Positions 34,902 to 42,331 of a DNA stretch of 64,000 nt are shown one piece after another. Origin of the DNA: Nocardiopsis quinghaiensis (GTDB lineage: Bacteria > Actinomycetota > Actinomycetes > Streptosporangiales > Streptosporangiaceae); the NCBI RefSeq assembly GCF_008638365.1, contig NZ_VWVU01000004.1, positions 1 through 64,000 on the forward strand. The letters are read 5' to 3'. The position numbers and the translations under genes were made by a program. Under the pieces are notes generated by a model, which did not search any database, had not been told where the DNA came from, and worked only from the letters and a program-made list of their open reading frames with translations. Position 1 is the first letter of the stretch. The number at the start of each line of letters is the position of its first letter.

Positions 34902-36017
34902 TCAGGCGGACCCGGCGAACCGGACCCCGTGCCTGTCGCGGTCGGGCGCCAGGAACTCCAGCAGCCGCAGGCCCTCGGCCTCCGCCTCCTCGCGGTCGGC
35001 GCTCCCGATCGGCGCGAAGGGGCTCACCTCCACGGTCGCGGCTCCCCTCTCCCGGACGACCCTCCACGCGCCGCGCACCTCGCCGTCGACGAGCACCGTG
35101 GCGAGGGGCATCCCGTTGCGCGAGGCGAGCCGCCTCAGGTTCTCCGCGGAGACCATCCGGCCGCGGTCGGCGTGGCCGCGCAGCAGGTTGTCGAAGTCGT
35201 AGAGGAAGCGCACGGGCGCGGGGACGTCCGGCCCCGGGCGCGGGGCCTCGGGGAGGTCGAACAGCTCGGCGCCGTCCTCGCCGCGCAGGACCACGAGCCT
35301 CTCGCGCAGGCGGTCCACCACCCCGCGCAGCCGGGTCAGTCCCGACCACGCCTGCACGTCCTTCACGGTGGCCGGCCCGAACGCGGCCAGGTAGCGGAGC
35401 ACGAGCGTGTCCGGGTCCGGCTCGGCGTCCATGGGCAGCCCGGTCCAGACGTCGGCGGGCGCGAGCGCGGGCGCCCCGGAGGCGCCCCACACCCCGCGCG
35501 GGGGCACCTGGACGGTCGGGAGCAGGCAGCGGACCACGTACGCGAGGTCGCCCGCGGGCGTGTCCGTCCACCGCTCGGCCAGGCGGGCGCCCAGCTCGGC
35601 GGGGGTGAGCGGCTCCCGCTCCAGGAGGGCCCGACCGATGGAGACCACGGCGTCCAGGTCGAGTCCGGCGGTGGCCCTCCCGTGGCCGCCGCGTGCGAGG
35701 TCCCCGGCGATGGCGTCCTGGACCGTGGGGCGCAGCCAGTGGCAGTCCCGGGGCGTGACCAGGTGGAGGGTCGAGCGCATCAGCGGGAGGCGGACGAGTT
35801 CGCCGTCGGTGAGCTGGCCCCCGACCGTGTGGGGGTCGAGGCCCTCGATCCGGTTCTGGAGGCCGACGTACCAGGTGTGCGTGGTCTGCGCCTGGAGCCC
35901 GAACAGGTGGCTGACGACCTCGGTGACCGGCCGGTCCACGCGCCGGAGGAGGAGCTGGCGGTCGAGGGTGGCGCGGTTCAGCGCGCGTCGGGAGAGGGCG
36001 GTGTCGGTGGCGGCCAT
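34902..36017 (-). CDS. AlkZ/YcaQ-like winged-helix DNA glycosylase family protein
   Basis: A 371-residue HTH_42-superfamily protein. The tandem winged-helix fold is suggested by the start (RRALNRATLDRQLLLRR), LVRLPLMRSTLHLVTPRDCH and the late FDNLLRGHADRGRMVS. The motif LFGLQAQTTH (Gln42, Gln44) matches the catalytic QxQ of AlkZ, which removes bulky alkylated bases and can unhook crosslinks. Family members occur both as general repair enzymes and as self-resistance genes beside DNA-alkylating antibiotic clusters. No such cluster is seen here, so a repair role is more likely. Confidence 0.75.
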   Translation of the reverse strand: MAATDTALSRRALNRATLDRQLLLRRVDRPVTEVVSHLFGLQAQTTHTWYVGLQNRIEGLDPHTVGGQLTDGELVRLPLMRSTLHLVTPRDCHWLRPTVQDAIAGDLARGGHGRATAGLDLDAVVSIGRALLEREPLTPAELGARLAERWTDTPAGDLAYVVRCLLPTVQVPPRGVWGASGAPALAPADVWTGLPMDAEPDPDTLVLRYLAAFGPATVKDVQAWSGLTRLRGVVDRLRERLVVLRGEDGAELFDLPEAPRPGPDVPAPVRFLYDFDNLLRGHADRGRMVSAENLRRLASRNGMPLATVLVDGEVRGAWRVVRERGAATVEVSPFAPIGSADREEAEAEGLRLLEFLAPDRDRHGVRFAGSA

Positions 36018-36196
36018 CGCTTGGTTCCTCCAGGGCTCCCGGTCAGTGGGGGAACACTATCGGCGGGGTCCGACACACCGGGAGGAGGCGGAGCGGTGGG
36101 CGCGGTGGTCCGGGAGGGACGCCCCTCCGCCTGCCGGTTCGTTGCTCGACACTACAATCCACAACGGACATAACGACGTATACCGGAGGAGTGCTC

Positions 36197-36793
36197 ATGT
36201 CGTGGTCCGAACAGTCGCGAGTCCAGCTGGAGACCGAGCACGTGATACTCACCCCGCTGGTGGAGACGGACCGCGAGGGATGGCGGGAACAGGCCATGGA
36301 CCCCGACATCTGGACGTACTTCGTGACCCGTGTGGACGACGAGGCGAGTTTCGTCCGGTTCTTCTACTCTTACCTGGCCGCCAGTGACAACGGGAAACGT
36401 ACGACGTTCACCATCACCGACAAGGCGAGCGGACGCGTCGCGGGCAGCACGAGCTACGGGAACATGTCCGAGGACGACCTGCGCCTGGAGATCGGCAGCT
36501 CCTGGCTGGGGCGCGAGTTCCGTGGACGCGGGATCAACCACTGGACGAAGTACCTGCTGATGCGGCACGCCTTCGAGGAGATGGGCGCCGAGCGGGTCGA
36601 GTTCAAGACCGACGTGCTCAACGAGCGCGCCCGCCGGGGCCTGCGCGCCATCGGCGCCACGGAGGAGGGCGTGCTGCGCAGCTACAACCCCATGCCCGAC
36701 GGGCACCGACGGGACGCGGTGTACTACTCGGTGCTCAAGGCCGAGTGGCCGGGCGTACGGGAACTCCTGGAGGAGGGCCCGAACTTCCGCTGA
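36197..36793 (+). CDS. GNAT-family N-acetyltransferase (RimJ/RimL-like)
   Basis: A 198-residue acetyltransferase. Typical features: VILTPLVETDREGWREQA near the start, IGSSWLGREFRGRGINHWTK (acetyl-CoA loop) and FKTDVLNERARRGLRAIGATEEG. The RimJ/RimL-like order suggests transfer to an amine or protein N-terminus. The ATG at 36197 sits seven bases after GGAGG; a GTG two codons upstream would be too close to that site. The gene has its own AT-rich promoter stretch at 36150-36185. Confidence 0.87.
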   Translation: MSWSEQSRVQLETEHVILTPLVETDREGWREQAMDPDIWTYFVTRVDDEASFVRFFYSYLAASDNGKRTTFTITDKASGRVAGSTSYGNMSEDDLRLEIGSSWLGREFRGRGINHWTKYLLMRHAFEEMGAERVEFKTDVLNERARRGLRAIGATEEGVLRSYNPMPDGHRRDAVYYSVLKAEWPGVRELLEEGPNFR

Positions 36794-36915
36794 GGTTCGC
36801 GCCTGCCGCCCGTGGCCCTGGCCGTTCGCGGCCCGGGCCGGGGAGCCTGGTGAGTGATCCGGAGACGTCGCGGGTGTGACGCACGGGACTCGACCTGCCG
36901 CCTGACATGGAAGCG

Positions 36916-37335
36916 TCACGGCGCGTGGGGCGTATCGCGACCGGACAGGAGCGGAGGCCGCCGTGCGGACGGGACTCCCGTCGAACCGTCGACGGGATCG
37001 TTCGGATCCCTGGGCGCGGGTACCCGGACGGGGCACGGGTGGGGCACGGGGCCGACCGAGGACCACAGGCATCCCGGGGCCGGGCAGCTCCAGAAGCCCT
37101 CGGGGGCGTCGGTGGCGGCACCGGCGGCCAGTTCCCGCTCCACCCGTCCCATCCGCTCCGACAGGCCCTCCGCGGTGGGCGACGCCAGCCACGGCATCGC
37201 CTCCGGGCCCAGGTAGAAACCGACGTAGGCGCGCAGCGCCGGAGCCCACATCACCATCCAGTGCCGTCCGCGGCGGCTGTTGAGCCGGCGCGCGGCCTGG
37301 TACCGCTCGTGGTCGTCCGCGTAGTCCCAGCCCAC
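36916..37335 (-). CDS. small companion protein of the whiJ-like locus
   Basis: A 139-residue protein of unknown function: MGWDYADDHERYQAARRLNSR, then WMVMWAPALRAYVGFYLGPE and a C-terminal part with CPAPGCLW and many prolines. Similar short proteins are often found beside HTH/DUF397 loci in actinomycetes (recalled, not searched). GTG at 37333-37335 follows GAGG and begins seven bases after the stop of the ATPase gene upstream. The two are therefore one operon. Confidence 0.6.
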   Translation of the reverse strand: MGWDYADDHERYQAARRLNSRRGRHWMVMWAPALRAYVGFYLGPEAMPWLASPTAEGLSERMGRVERELAAGAATDAPEGFWSCPAPGCLWSSVGPVPHPCPVRVPAPRDPNDPVDGSTGVPSARRPPLLSGRDTPHAP

Positions 37336-37342
37336 GGCCGCC

Positions 37343-37906
37343 TCACCCCCCGACCGCGGAGCCGGGGCGGGAGCCGCGACCGCGGGCGGGCCGCCGGTCC
37401 AGCTCGAACCACACCGTCGTCCGGCCGTCCTCGTGCAGCGTCCCCCACCTGCTGGCCTGTGCCGCCACCAGCCGCAGCCCGCGGCCGCTCTCGGCGGAGG
37501 TGTCCAGGGGCCGCAGGTGCGGCGTGGCCGCTCCTGGGGCGCGCGGCCCCTGGTCGGTGACCCTCACCTGTACCCGCCCCCGTAGACGGTGCAGCGTGAC
37601 GGCCACTTCCCCATCCTTGCACCCGCTGCGCGAGTGTGTGACCGCATTGTTGAAAAGTTCGCTGGCCAGTTCCTGGACCAGTTCGGCCGACCGGGGCGGG
37701 AGCGCGGCGGCGGAGGCGAGCCGGCGCCGGAGCACGGCGGCCTGCTCGGGCACCCCGGCCAGGGTCAGGGAGTGGCCCGGGTTCCCGGGCGCGCGTTCCA
37801 CCAGGATCGCCGCGCGGTCGCGGGGGTCGGTCGTGCGGCGGGGCAACCGGGTGGCCTGGTTCTCCTCTGCCGCGTCCCCGCCCAGGACGTTTTCACGCTG
37901 CTCCAT
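37343..37906 (-). CDS. anti-sigma-factor-like ATP-binding protein (HATPase)
   Basis: A 187-residue GHKL ATPase of the SpoIIAB/RsbW-like type. The N box is LVQELASELFNNAVTHSRSG, followed by VQVRVTDQGPRAPG and the G box SGRGLRLVAAQ. Such small kinases bind sigma factors or anti-sigma antagonists; here the partner is unknown. It is divergent from the HTH/DUF397 genes, the classic whiJ/abaA-type arrangement. The start is not fixed by a strong ribosome site. Confidence 0.82.
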   Translation of the reverse strand: MEQRENVLGGDAAEENQATRLPRRTTDPRDRAAILVERAPGNPGHSLTLAGVPEQAAVLRRRLASAAALPPRSAELVQELASELFNNAVTHSRSGCKDGEVAVTLHRLRGRVQVRVTDQGPRAPGAATPHLRPLDTSAESGRGLRLVAAQASRWGTLHEDGRTTVWFELDRRPARGRGSRPGSAVGG

Positions 37907-38188
37907 ACGGATCACTGATCCCACCCGAACCCCTGTTTCCCGGATCTCCCGCCCTGGGGCGAAGAGAGTGCCTCGCTGGTCTCGGACACGCCCTGAGCAG
38001 CGCGGACGCCTCCGAGAGCGGCTGCCGCCCGGTCGTCGCGTGTCCATGCACAACACCATGAACGCTTCCGGGTCGAAACTCCAGGAAAGCAACCAGGTTG
38101 GTGAGGAACTGGTGAATTGGTTGTTGCCGGTTGTTTGCCTGTAGGAGAGTGGGCGAACTGGTTTTCCTCTGGTTGATCGGGTGGACGG

Positions 38189-39061
38189 GTGGAACGACGC
38201 GGCAGGCCGAAATGGCGCAGGCTGGGAACCGAGTTGAGGGCGCTTCGCAAGAGGGCCCTGATGACGCAAGCGGGGCTGGCGCCGTACGCCAGAGTCGTTC
38301 CCGCCCAGATCTCGGCGTGGGAGAACGGCATACGCGGGATGACCCGGATCCAGGCCCGCCGACTCGACCAGGCACTCAACGCCAACGGGCGGTTCGAACG
38401 CGCTTATGAGGCGGCCAATACACCTGATTCGCTACCAATCTGGTACGAACAGGTCCCCGAAATTGAACAGCGGGTTTCCGAGCTACGGGAGTACCAGTGC
38501 CAGCTCGTCCCCGGCCTGATCCAGATCTCCGAGTACGCCAAGGCCACCATCCGGGACACGGCACCGTGGGCCTCAGAGGACGAGGTCGAGCAGATGGTCA
38601 AGGCCCGAATGCAGCGCCAGGAGATCCTGGAGAAGACATGCTCTCCGCTCGTGTCCGTCGTGGTGGAGGAGTTCGTCCTGAGTCGCGTGGTCGGTGACGA
38701 ACACACCCAGGCCGCACAGTTGGACCGCGTGCTCGACCTCCTGGGGCGAGGCAGGATCCGCCTGCAGGTCGTGCCCTCGGATGTCCGCCACCACCATGGG
38801 GCAGCCGGGCCGTTCCGGATCTACACTTTCCCCGACAATCCGCCGCTGGCCTCCGCCGAGTACGCGGCCGGTGAGGTGCTGATGGAGGAGCGGGAGACGG
38901 TGCAGAGGTGCATGACCACCTTCGGTTTTCTCCAGGCCGAGGCGCTGTCGACGGAGGCCAGCGTGGAACTGCTCAGGAAGGTCGGGAAGAGCATTGATGA
39001 ACAGGCACGATCACGGCGATCGACCGTGGCACAAGAGCAGCTACAGTGCGGCGCAGGGTAG
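38189..39061 (+). CDS. WhiJ-like helix-turn-helix regulator (DUF5753)
   Basis: A 290-residue protein. An N-terminal XRE-type HTH (LGTELRALRKRALMTQAGLA through ISAWENGIRGMTRIQARRL, about 12-60) is followed by the DUF5753 domain (EYQCQLVPGLIQISEYAKA, PLVSVVVEEFVLSRVVG and related). These regulators act with a DUF397 partner in sporulation and secondary metabolism control. GTG start with no strong ribosome site. Its last 65 bases overlap the DUF397 gene. Confidence 0.88.
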   Translation: MERRGRPKWRRLGTELRALRKRALMTQAGLAPYARVVPAQISAWENGIRGMTRIQARRLDQALNANGRFERAYEAANTPDSLPIWYEQVPEIEQRVSELREYQCQLVPGLIQISEYAKATIRDTAPWASEDEVEQMVKARMQRQEILEKTCSPLVSVVVEEFVLSRVVGDEHTQAAQLDRVLDLLGRGRIRLQVVPSDVRHHHGAAGPFRIYTFPDNPPLASAEYAAGEVLMEERETVQRCMTTFGFLQAEALSTEASVELLRKVGKSIDEQARSRRSTVAQEQLQCGAG

Positions 39062-39191
39062 CTGCGTCGAGGTGGCGGAGGGGCGGAGCGTGCTGGTGCG
39101 CGACACCCGGAACCGCGACCTCGGGCACGTGGAGTACTCCGCCGACGCCTGGGCGTCCTTCCTTCGCGGTGTGAGGCTCCAGTACCCCTAG
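38997..39191 (+). CDS. DUF397 protein, partner of the HTH regulator
   Basis: A 64-residue protein with the DUF397 signature WHKSSYSAAQGSCVEVA and VLVRDTRNRD, ending near FLRGVRLQYP. It is encoded in another frame overlapping the HTH gene end by 65 bases. In characterised pairs it modulates the HTH partner. A strong terminator follows. Confidence 0.9.
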   Translation: MNRHDHGDRPWHKSSYSAAQGSCVEVAEGRSVLVRDTRNRDLGHVEYSADAWASFLRGVRLQYP

Positions 39192-39206
39192 GTTTCGCTG
39201 AAGCGC

Positions 39207-39240
39207 AACGGCTGGCCGATTTTATGGCCAGCCGTTTTCT
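39207..39240 (+). terminator. rho-independent terminator after the HTH/DUF397 genes
   Basis: Perfect 11-base-pair stem (39207-39217 with 39226-39236) with an AT-rich loop and following T-rich bases, 16 bases after the DUF397 stop. It is one of the few classical terminators in the window. Confidence 0.88.
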
Positions 39241-39516
39241 GTTGCCCGAAAAGGCTCGCTAATCCCATCAATTCGGGCAAATATAGACCAATGATTCGAG
39301 GGTCTGTGGGTTAGGTTCCCTCCTTCTGGTCTGCCACAACAATCTTTTTTGAAATATCCGCTATTACTTACCGGTACCGTCGCCACCACCCACCCCTGCC
39401 CCCTAACATATTTCCCGAACACACAACTGAACCCACGCAATGACCCCGCAGCGGTCGTCAACCGCTCGGGGCCGTGGCCAGCAACTCCATCACTTCAAGA
39501 CACAAGGATTGCCAGC
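39241..39516. other. AT-rich spacer before the Pro/Arg-rich gene
   Basis: 276 bases, clearly less GC-rich than the surroundings (for example CAACAATCTTTTTTGAAATATCC). No gene seen. It is the likely promoter region of the two genes that follow and may have come from outside. Confidence 0.45.
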
Positions 39517-40029
39517 ATGCGCCAGTTTAGCGCTGCCCTCCTCAGCCGTGCCCTCGGCCCGGTGATCGGCCTCTTCTCCTCCCCGTGCGGACGCCACTCC
39601 GCGGTGGCCGGTCGCCGCCGCCGCTCCACCCGCGTCCGCCGCTACGTGCCTTCCCCCCTCCCCGCTCCCGGGGCCTCGCCCGCTCCCGCGCCCCGCCCGG
39701 CCCCTCCGAGCCGGACCGTCCCGGCCGAGGGCGTCGCCCTGGTCCGGCCCTATGTTGTGCCGGGACACGAGAGTGGACGGAAGCGTGTCCGGAAACCCCG
39801 GGCCACGGTCCCCCCGCCCCGTGGACACCGGCCCCCACGGGCGCCGGAGCCGACCGAGGTGGAGCGCGAGTTCGCCCGGGTCCAGGCACGGGCCAGGGCC
39901 CTGGTCCAGGAGTGGGCGGCCACGCCCGCACCGTCCGGTGACCTGCTCTCCGGCCCCTCCGAGTGGGACGAACTCGCCGGGCTCACCCGGACCTGGCTGG
40001 ACCAGCGGCGCCGGGGGGTGCCCGCGTGA
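39517..40029 (+). CDS. Pro/Arg-rich protein of unknown function
   Basis: Not recognised. 170 residues: a short amphipathic start (MRQFSAALLSRALGPVIGLF), then a strongly basic Pro/Arg region (residues 25-110), then an acidic-helical end (EVEREFARVQARARALVQEW and WDELAGLTRTWLDQRR). AAGGA lies nine bases before the ATG. Its stop overlaps the GTG of a 31-codon ORF. The place next to the whiJ-like cluster suggests linked regulation, which is inference. Confidence 0.55.
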   Translation: MRQFSAALLSRALGPVIGLFSSPCGRHSAVAGRRRRSTRVRRYVPSPLPAPGASPAPAPRPAPPSRTVPAEGVALVRPYVVPGHESGRKRVRKPRATVPPPRGHRPPRAPEPTEVEREFARVQARARALVQEWAATPAPSGDLLSGPSEWDELAGLTRTWLDQRRRGVPA

Positions 40030-40121
40030 GCCTCCTCTACCGGGAGCCCCGCGCCTACGGACGCGGCCCGGCCGACCTGTCCACCGCACGCCGGGACCTG
40101 GCCGGGGACCTCTTCGGCTGA
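40026..40121 (+). CDS. 31-residue ORF coupled to the preceding gene
   Basis: GTG overlaps the previous stop (GTGA) and opens a frame for 31 residues starting MSLLYREPRAYGRGPADL and ending AGDLFG. The overlap and high third-position GC favour translation. The peptide has no signal sequence. Function unknown; it could be a modifier or merely a coupled frame. Confidence 0.4.
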   Translation: MSLLYREPRAYGRGPADLSTARRDLAGDLFG

Positions 40122-40173
40122 CGCTCTCCGGCGGTCCGGCCGCCCGGTGAGCCGGCCGCGGTTACCATGGCGC

Positions 40174-41028
40174 ATGACCAGCGAATCCCCCGCGGTGGCG
40201 CGGAACCGCCGCGAGCAGCTCCGCGACTTCCTGCGCACCCGCCGGGCGCGACTCACACCCGGTGACGTCGGCATGGCCGAGGGCGGCAGGCGCCGGACAC
40301 CGGGCCTGCGGCGCGAGGAGGTCGCCGTGCTGGCCGGGGTCGGTGTCTCCTGGTACACCTGGCTCGAACAGGGCCGCGACATCAACGTCTCGGTCGAGGT
40401 GCTCGACGCGATCAGCCGGGCGCTGCGCCTCACCGGACCCGAGCGCGCGCACCTGTACGCGCTGGCCGGCCTCAACCCGCCACGGGCAGGCGGGGCGCGG
40501 GAAGCCTCGGTCACTCCGGAGCTGCGGAACCTGATCGACGCGTGGACGCCGCGGCCCGCGATGCTGCGGGACCGGCACTGGAACCTGCTCGCGGTCAACG
40601 ACGCGGCGCGGACGGCGTTCGGCTACGGCGACACCGACCACAACTGCCTCGTCACGTTCTTCACCAGTGCCCGGTACCGCGACGTGCACGTCCACTGGGC
40701 ATCGGTCGCCCCGGACGTCGTCGCCGCCTTCCGCGCCGACGCGGCGCGCTTCCCCGACGACCCGGAGTTCGCCCGGCTGGTCGACGACCTCAGCACCGTG
40801 AGCCCCGAGTTCGCCGAGCTGTGGGCCCGCCACGACGTGGGCGACCACGCTCAGGCGGTGAAGGCGGTCCTTCACCCCGAGGCCGGGGACCTGATCTTCG
40901 ACAAGACGACCCTGACGGTGGCCGACCGCCCGGACTGGCACCTGGAGCTGTACAACCCGCGTCCCGGCACCGGGACCGGGGACCGGCTCGAACGGCTGAC
41001 GCGCGTCCGGCTCGGCGCCCCGGCCTGA
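40174..41028 (+). CDS. MmyB-like helix-turn-helix regulator
   Basis: A 284-residue XRE regulator: HTH in RRTPGLRREEVAVLAGVGVS and WYTWLEQGRDINVSVEVLDA (about 35-80), then an MmyB-like ligand domain (MLRDRHWNLLAVNDAARTAFG, LVDDLSTVSPEFAELWARHDV). Such proteins bind fatty-acid-like ligands and typically control an adjacent oxidoreductase. The SDR gene follows 81 bases later. Confidence 0.9.
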   Translation: MTSESPAVARNRREQLRDFLRTRRARLTPGDVGMAEGGRRRTPGLRREEVAVLAGVGVSWYTWLEQGRDINVSVEVLDAISRALRLTGPERAHLYALAGLNPPRAGGAREASVTPELRNLIDAWTPRPAMLRDRHWNLLAVNDAARTAFGYGDTDHNCLVTFFTSARYRDVHVHWASVAPDVVAAFRADAARFPDDPEFARLVDDLSTVSPEFAELWARHDVGDHAQAVKAVLHPEAGDLIFDKTTLTVADRPDWHLELYNPRPGTGTGDRLERLTRVRLGAPA

Positions 41029-41109
41029 CAGCCCGCCGAACCTGGTGGTGCCGCTCACCGGATAAACGCGCCCTGTCGGTACCGCGCTCCGGCTGGAACG
41101 TTGGTTCCC

Positions 41110-41880
41110 ATGACACACGACACTTCCCGATTCGACGACAGGACCGCTCTCATCACCGGCGGCACGAGCGGCATGGGACTGGCCACCGCGCGAAGGCTGC
41201 TCTCCGAGGGCGCGCGGGTGGTCATCACCGGACGCGACGAGAAGCGGCTGGACGCAGCGGTCGAGCACCTGGGCGGCGGGGACCGCGTCCTCGCGGTGCG
41301 CGGTGACGCGGCGAGCCTCACCGACCTCGACGCGCTGGCGGACCGGATCCAGGACCGGTACGGGCGGCTGGACGTGGTCTTCGCCAACGCGGGCGTCGCC
41401 TCGTTCCAGTCCAACGGCGACGTCACCGAGGCCGAGTTCGACCGCCTCGTGGACGTCAACTTCAAGGGGGTGTTCTTCACCGTCCAGAAGACCGTCCCGC
41501 TGCTGTCCGACCACGCGGCGATCGTGATCAACGCTTCGTGGACGCTGCACCGCGGCATGTCCGGTGCCACCCTCTACGCGGCGACCAAGGCGGCGGTGCA
41601 CAACCTGGCGCACACCCTCGCGGCGGAGCTGGGGCCGAGGGGGATCCGGGTCAACTCCGTGAGCCCCGGCTATATCGAGACCGCGATGTTCGACGCCTCC
41701 GTCCCCGCCGAGCAGAAGGGCGCTGTCGCCGCCGGCGTGGTGGCGGGCCGTCTCGGTACCGCCGACGACGTCGCGAGCGCGGTCGCCTTCCTCGCCTCCG
41801 GTGAGGCGGCCTACGTCAACGGGCAGGACCTGATCGTCGACGGCGGCCTGATCGCTTCCATCCCCATGGCGGCGGGATAG
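41110..41880 (+). CDS. short-chain dehydrogenase/reductase
   Basis: A 256-residue classical SDR: cofactor site TGGTSGMGLATARRL, NAG motif FANAGVA, Ser and YAATK active site (INASWTLHRGMSGATLYAATK), then RVNSVSPGYIETAMF and the end DLIVDGG. It oxidises or reduces a carbonyl/alcohol with NAD(P). Likely controlled by the MmyB-type regulator just upstream. Confidence 0.9.
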   Translation: MTHDTSRFDDRTALITGGTSGMGLATARRLLSEGARVVITGRDEKRLDAAVEHLGGGDRVLAVRGDAASLTDLDALADRIQDRYGRLDVVFANAGVASFQSNGDVTEAEFDRLVDVNFKGVFFTVQKTVPLLSDHAAIVINASWTLHRGMSGATLYAATKAAVHNLAHTLAAELGPRGIRVNSVSPGYIETAMFDASVPAEQKGAVAAGVVAGRLGTADDVASAVAFLASGEAAYVNGQDLIVDGGLIASIPMAAG

Positions 41881-42331
41881 CCGTGGCCGCCGGGCCGGCG
41901 CCGCCGCCCGGTCGGTCGGGGAGCGGGCCCGCACGGGGCGCCGGGAACCCCTCCGGGGGGTCGTCCCGGCGCGCCCGGCTGCGCGGGCTCCACACCACGG
42001 CGGGCCCGATAAGTAGGGGTTTCGTATGCCTTCGGGCTCTGCGAACGCACTCCTTTGCGCCGCCGGGCCCTGGTGCGCGATATCCGTGTGCGTTCAGAGG
42101 GTTTGAAGCGAATATCACGGGCAGGTAACGAACTACGGCGTTCTCCTGGCGTCGAACGCGGTTCCCGCGAGGAGCCGCGAGCCCCACACGGTCTCCGGGC
42201 TCTCCTCCCGGGGCCGTGCCCTTCCGTACTGGAAGAGGTTGTCGTGGGGCAACTGTGTGCCGGACGAGGTTCCTGGGTTTCCCGATCCGCGGGGGCGGTC
42301 GGGACACCCGGGAACCTCGACGGGTGACGAC
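41881..42331. other. intergenic region between convergent genes
   Basis: 451 bases between the SDR gene and the stop of the HAD/GH15 gene. No gene and no perfect hairpin were seen. Moderately AT-richer around 42010-42130. Confidence 0.35.
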
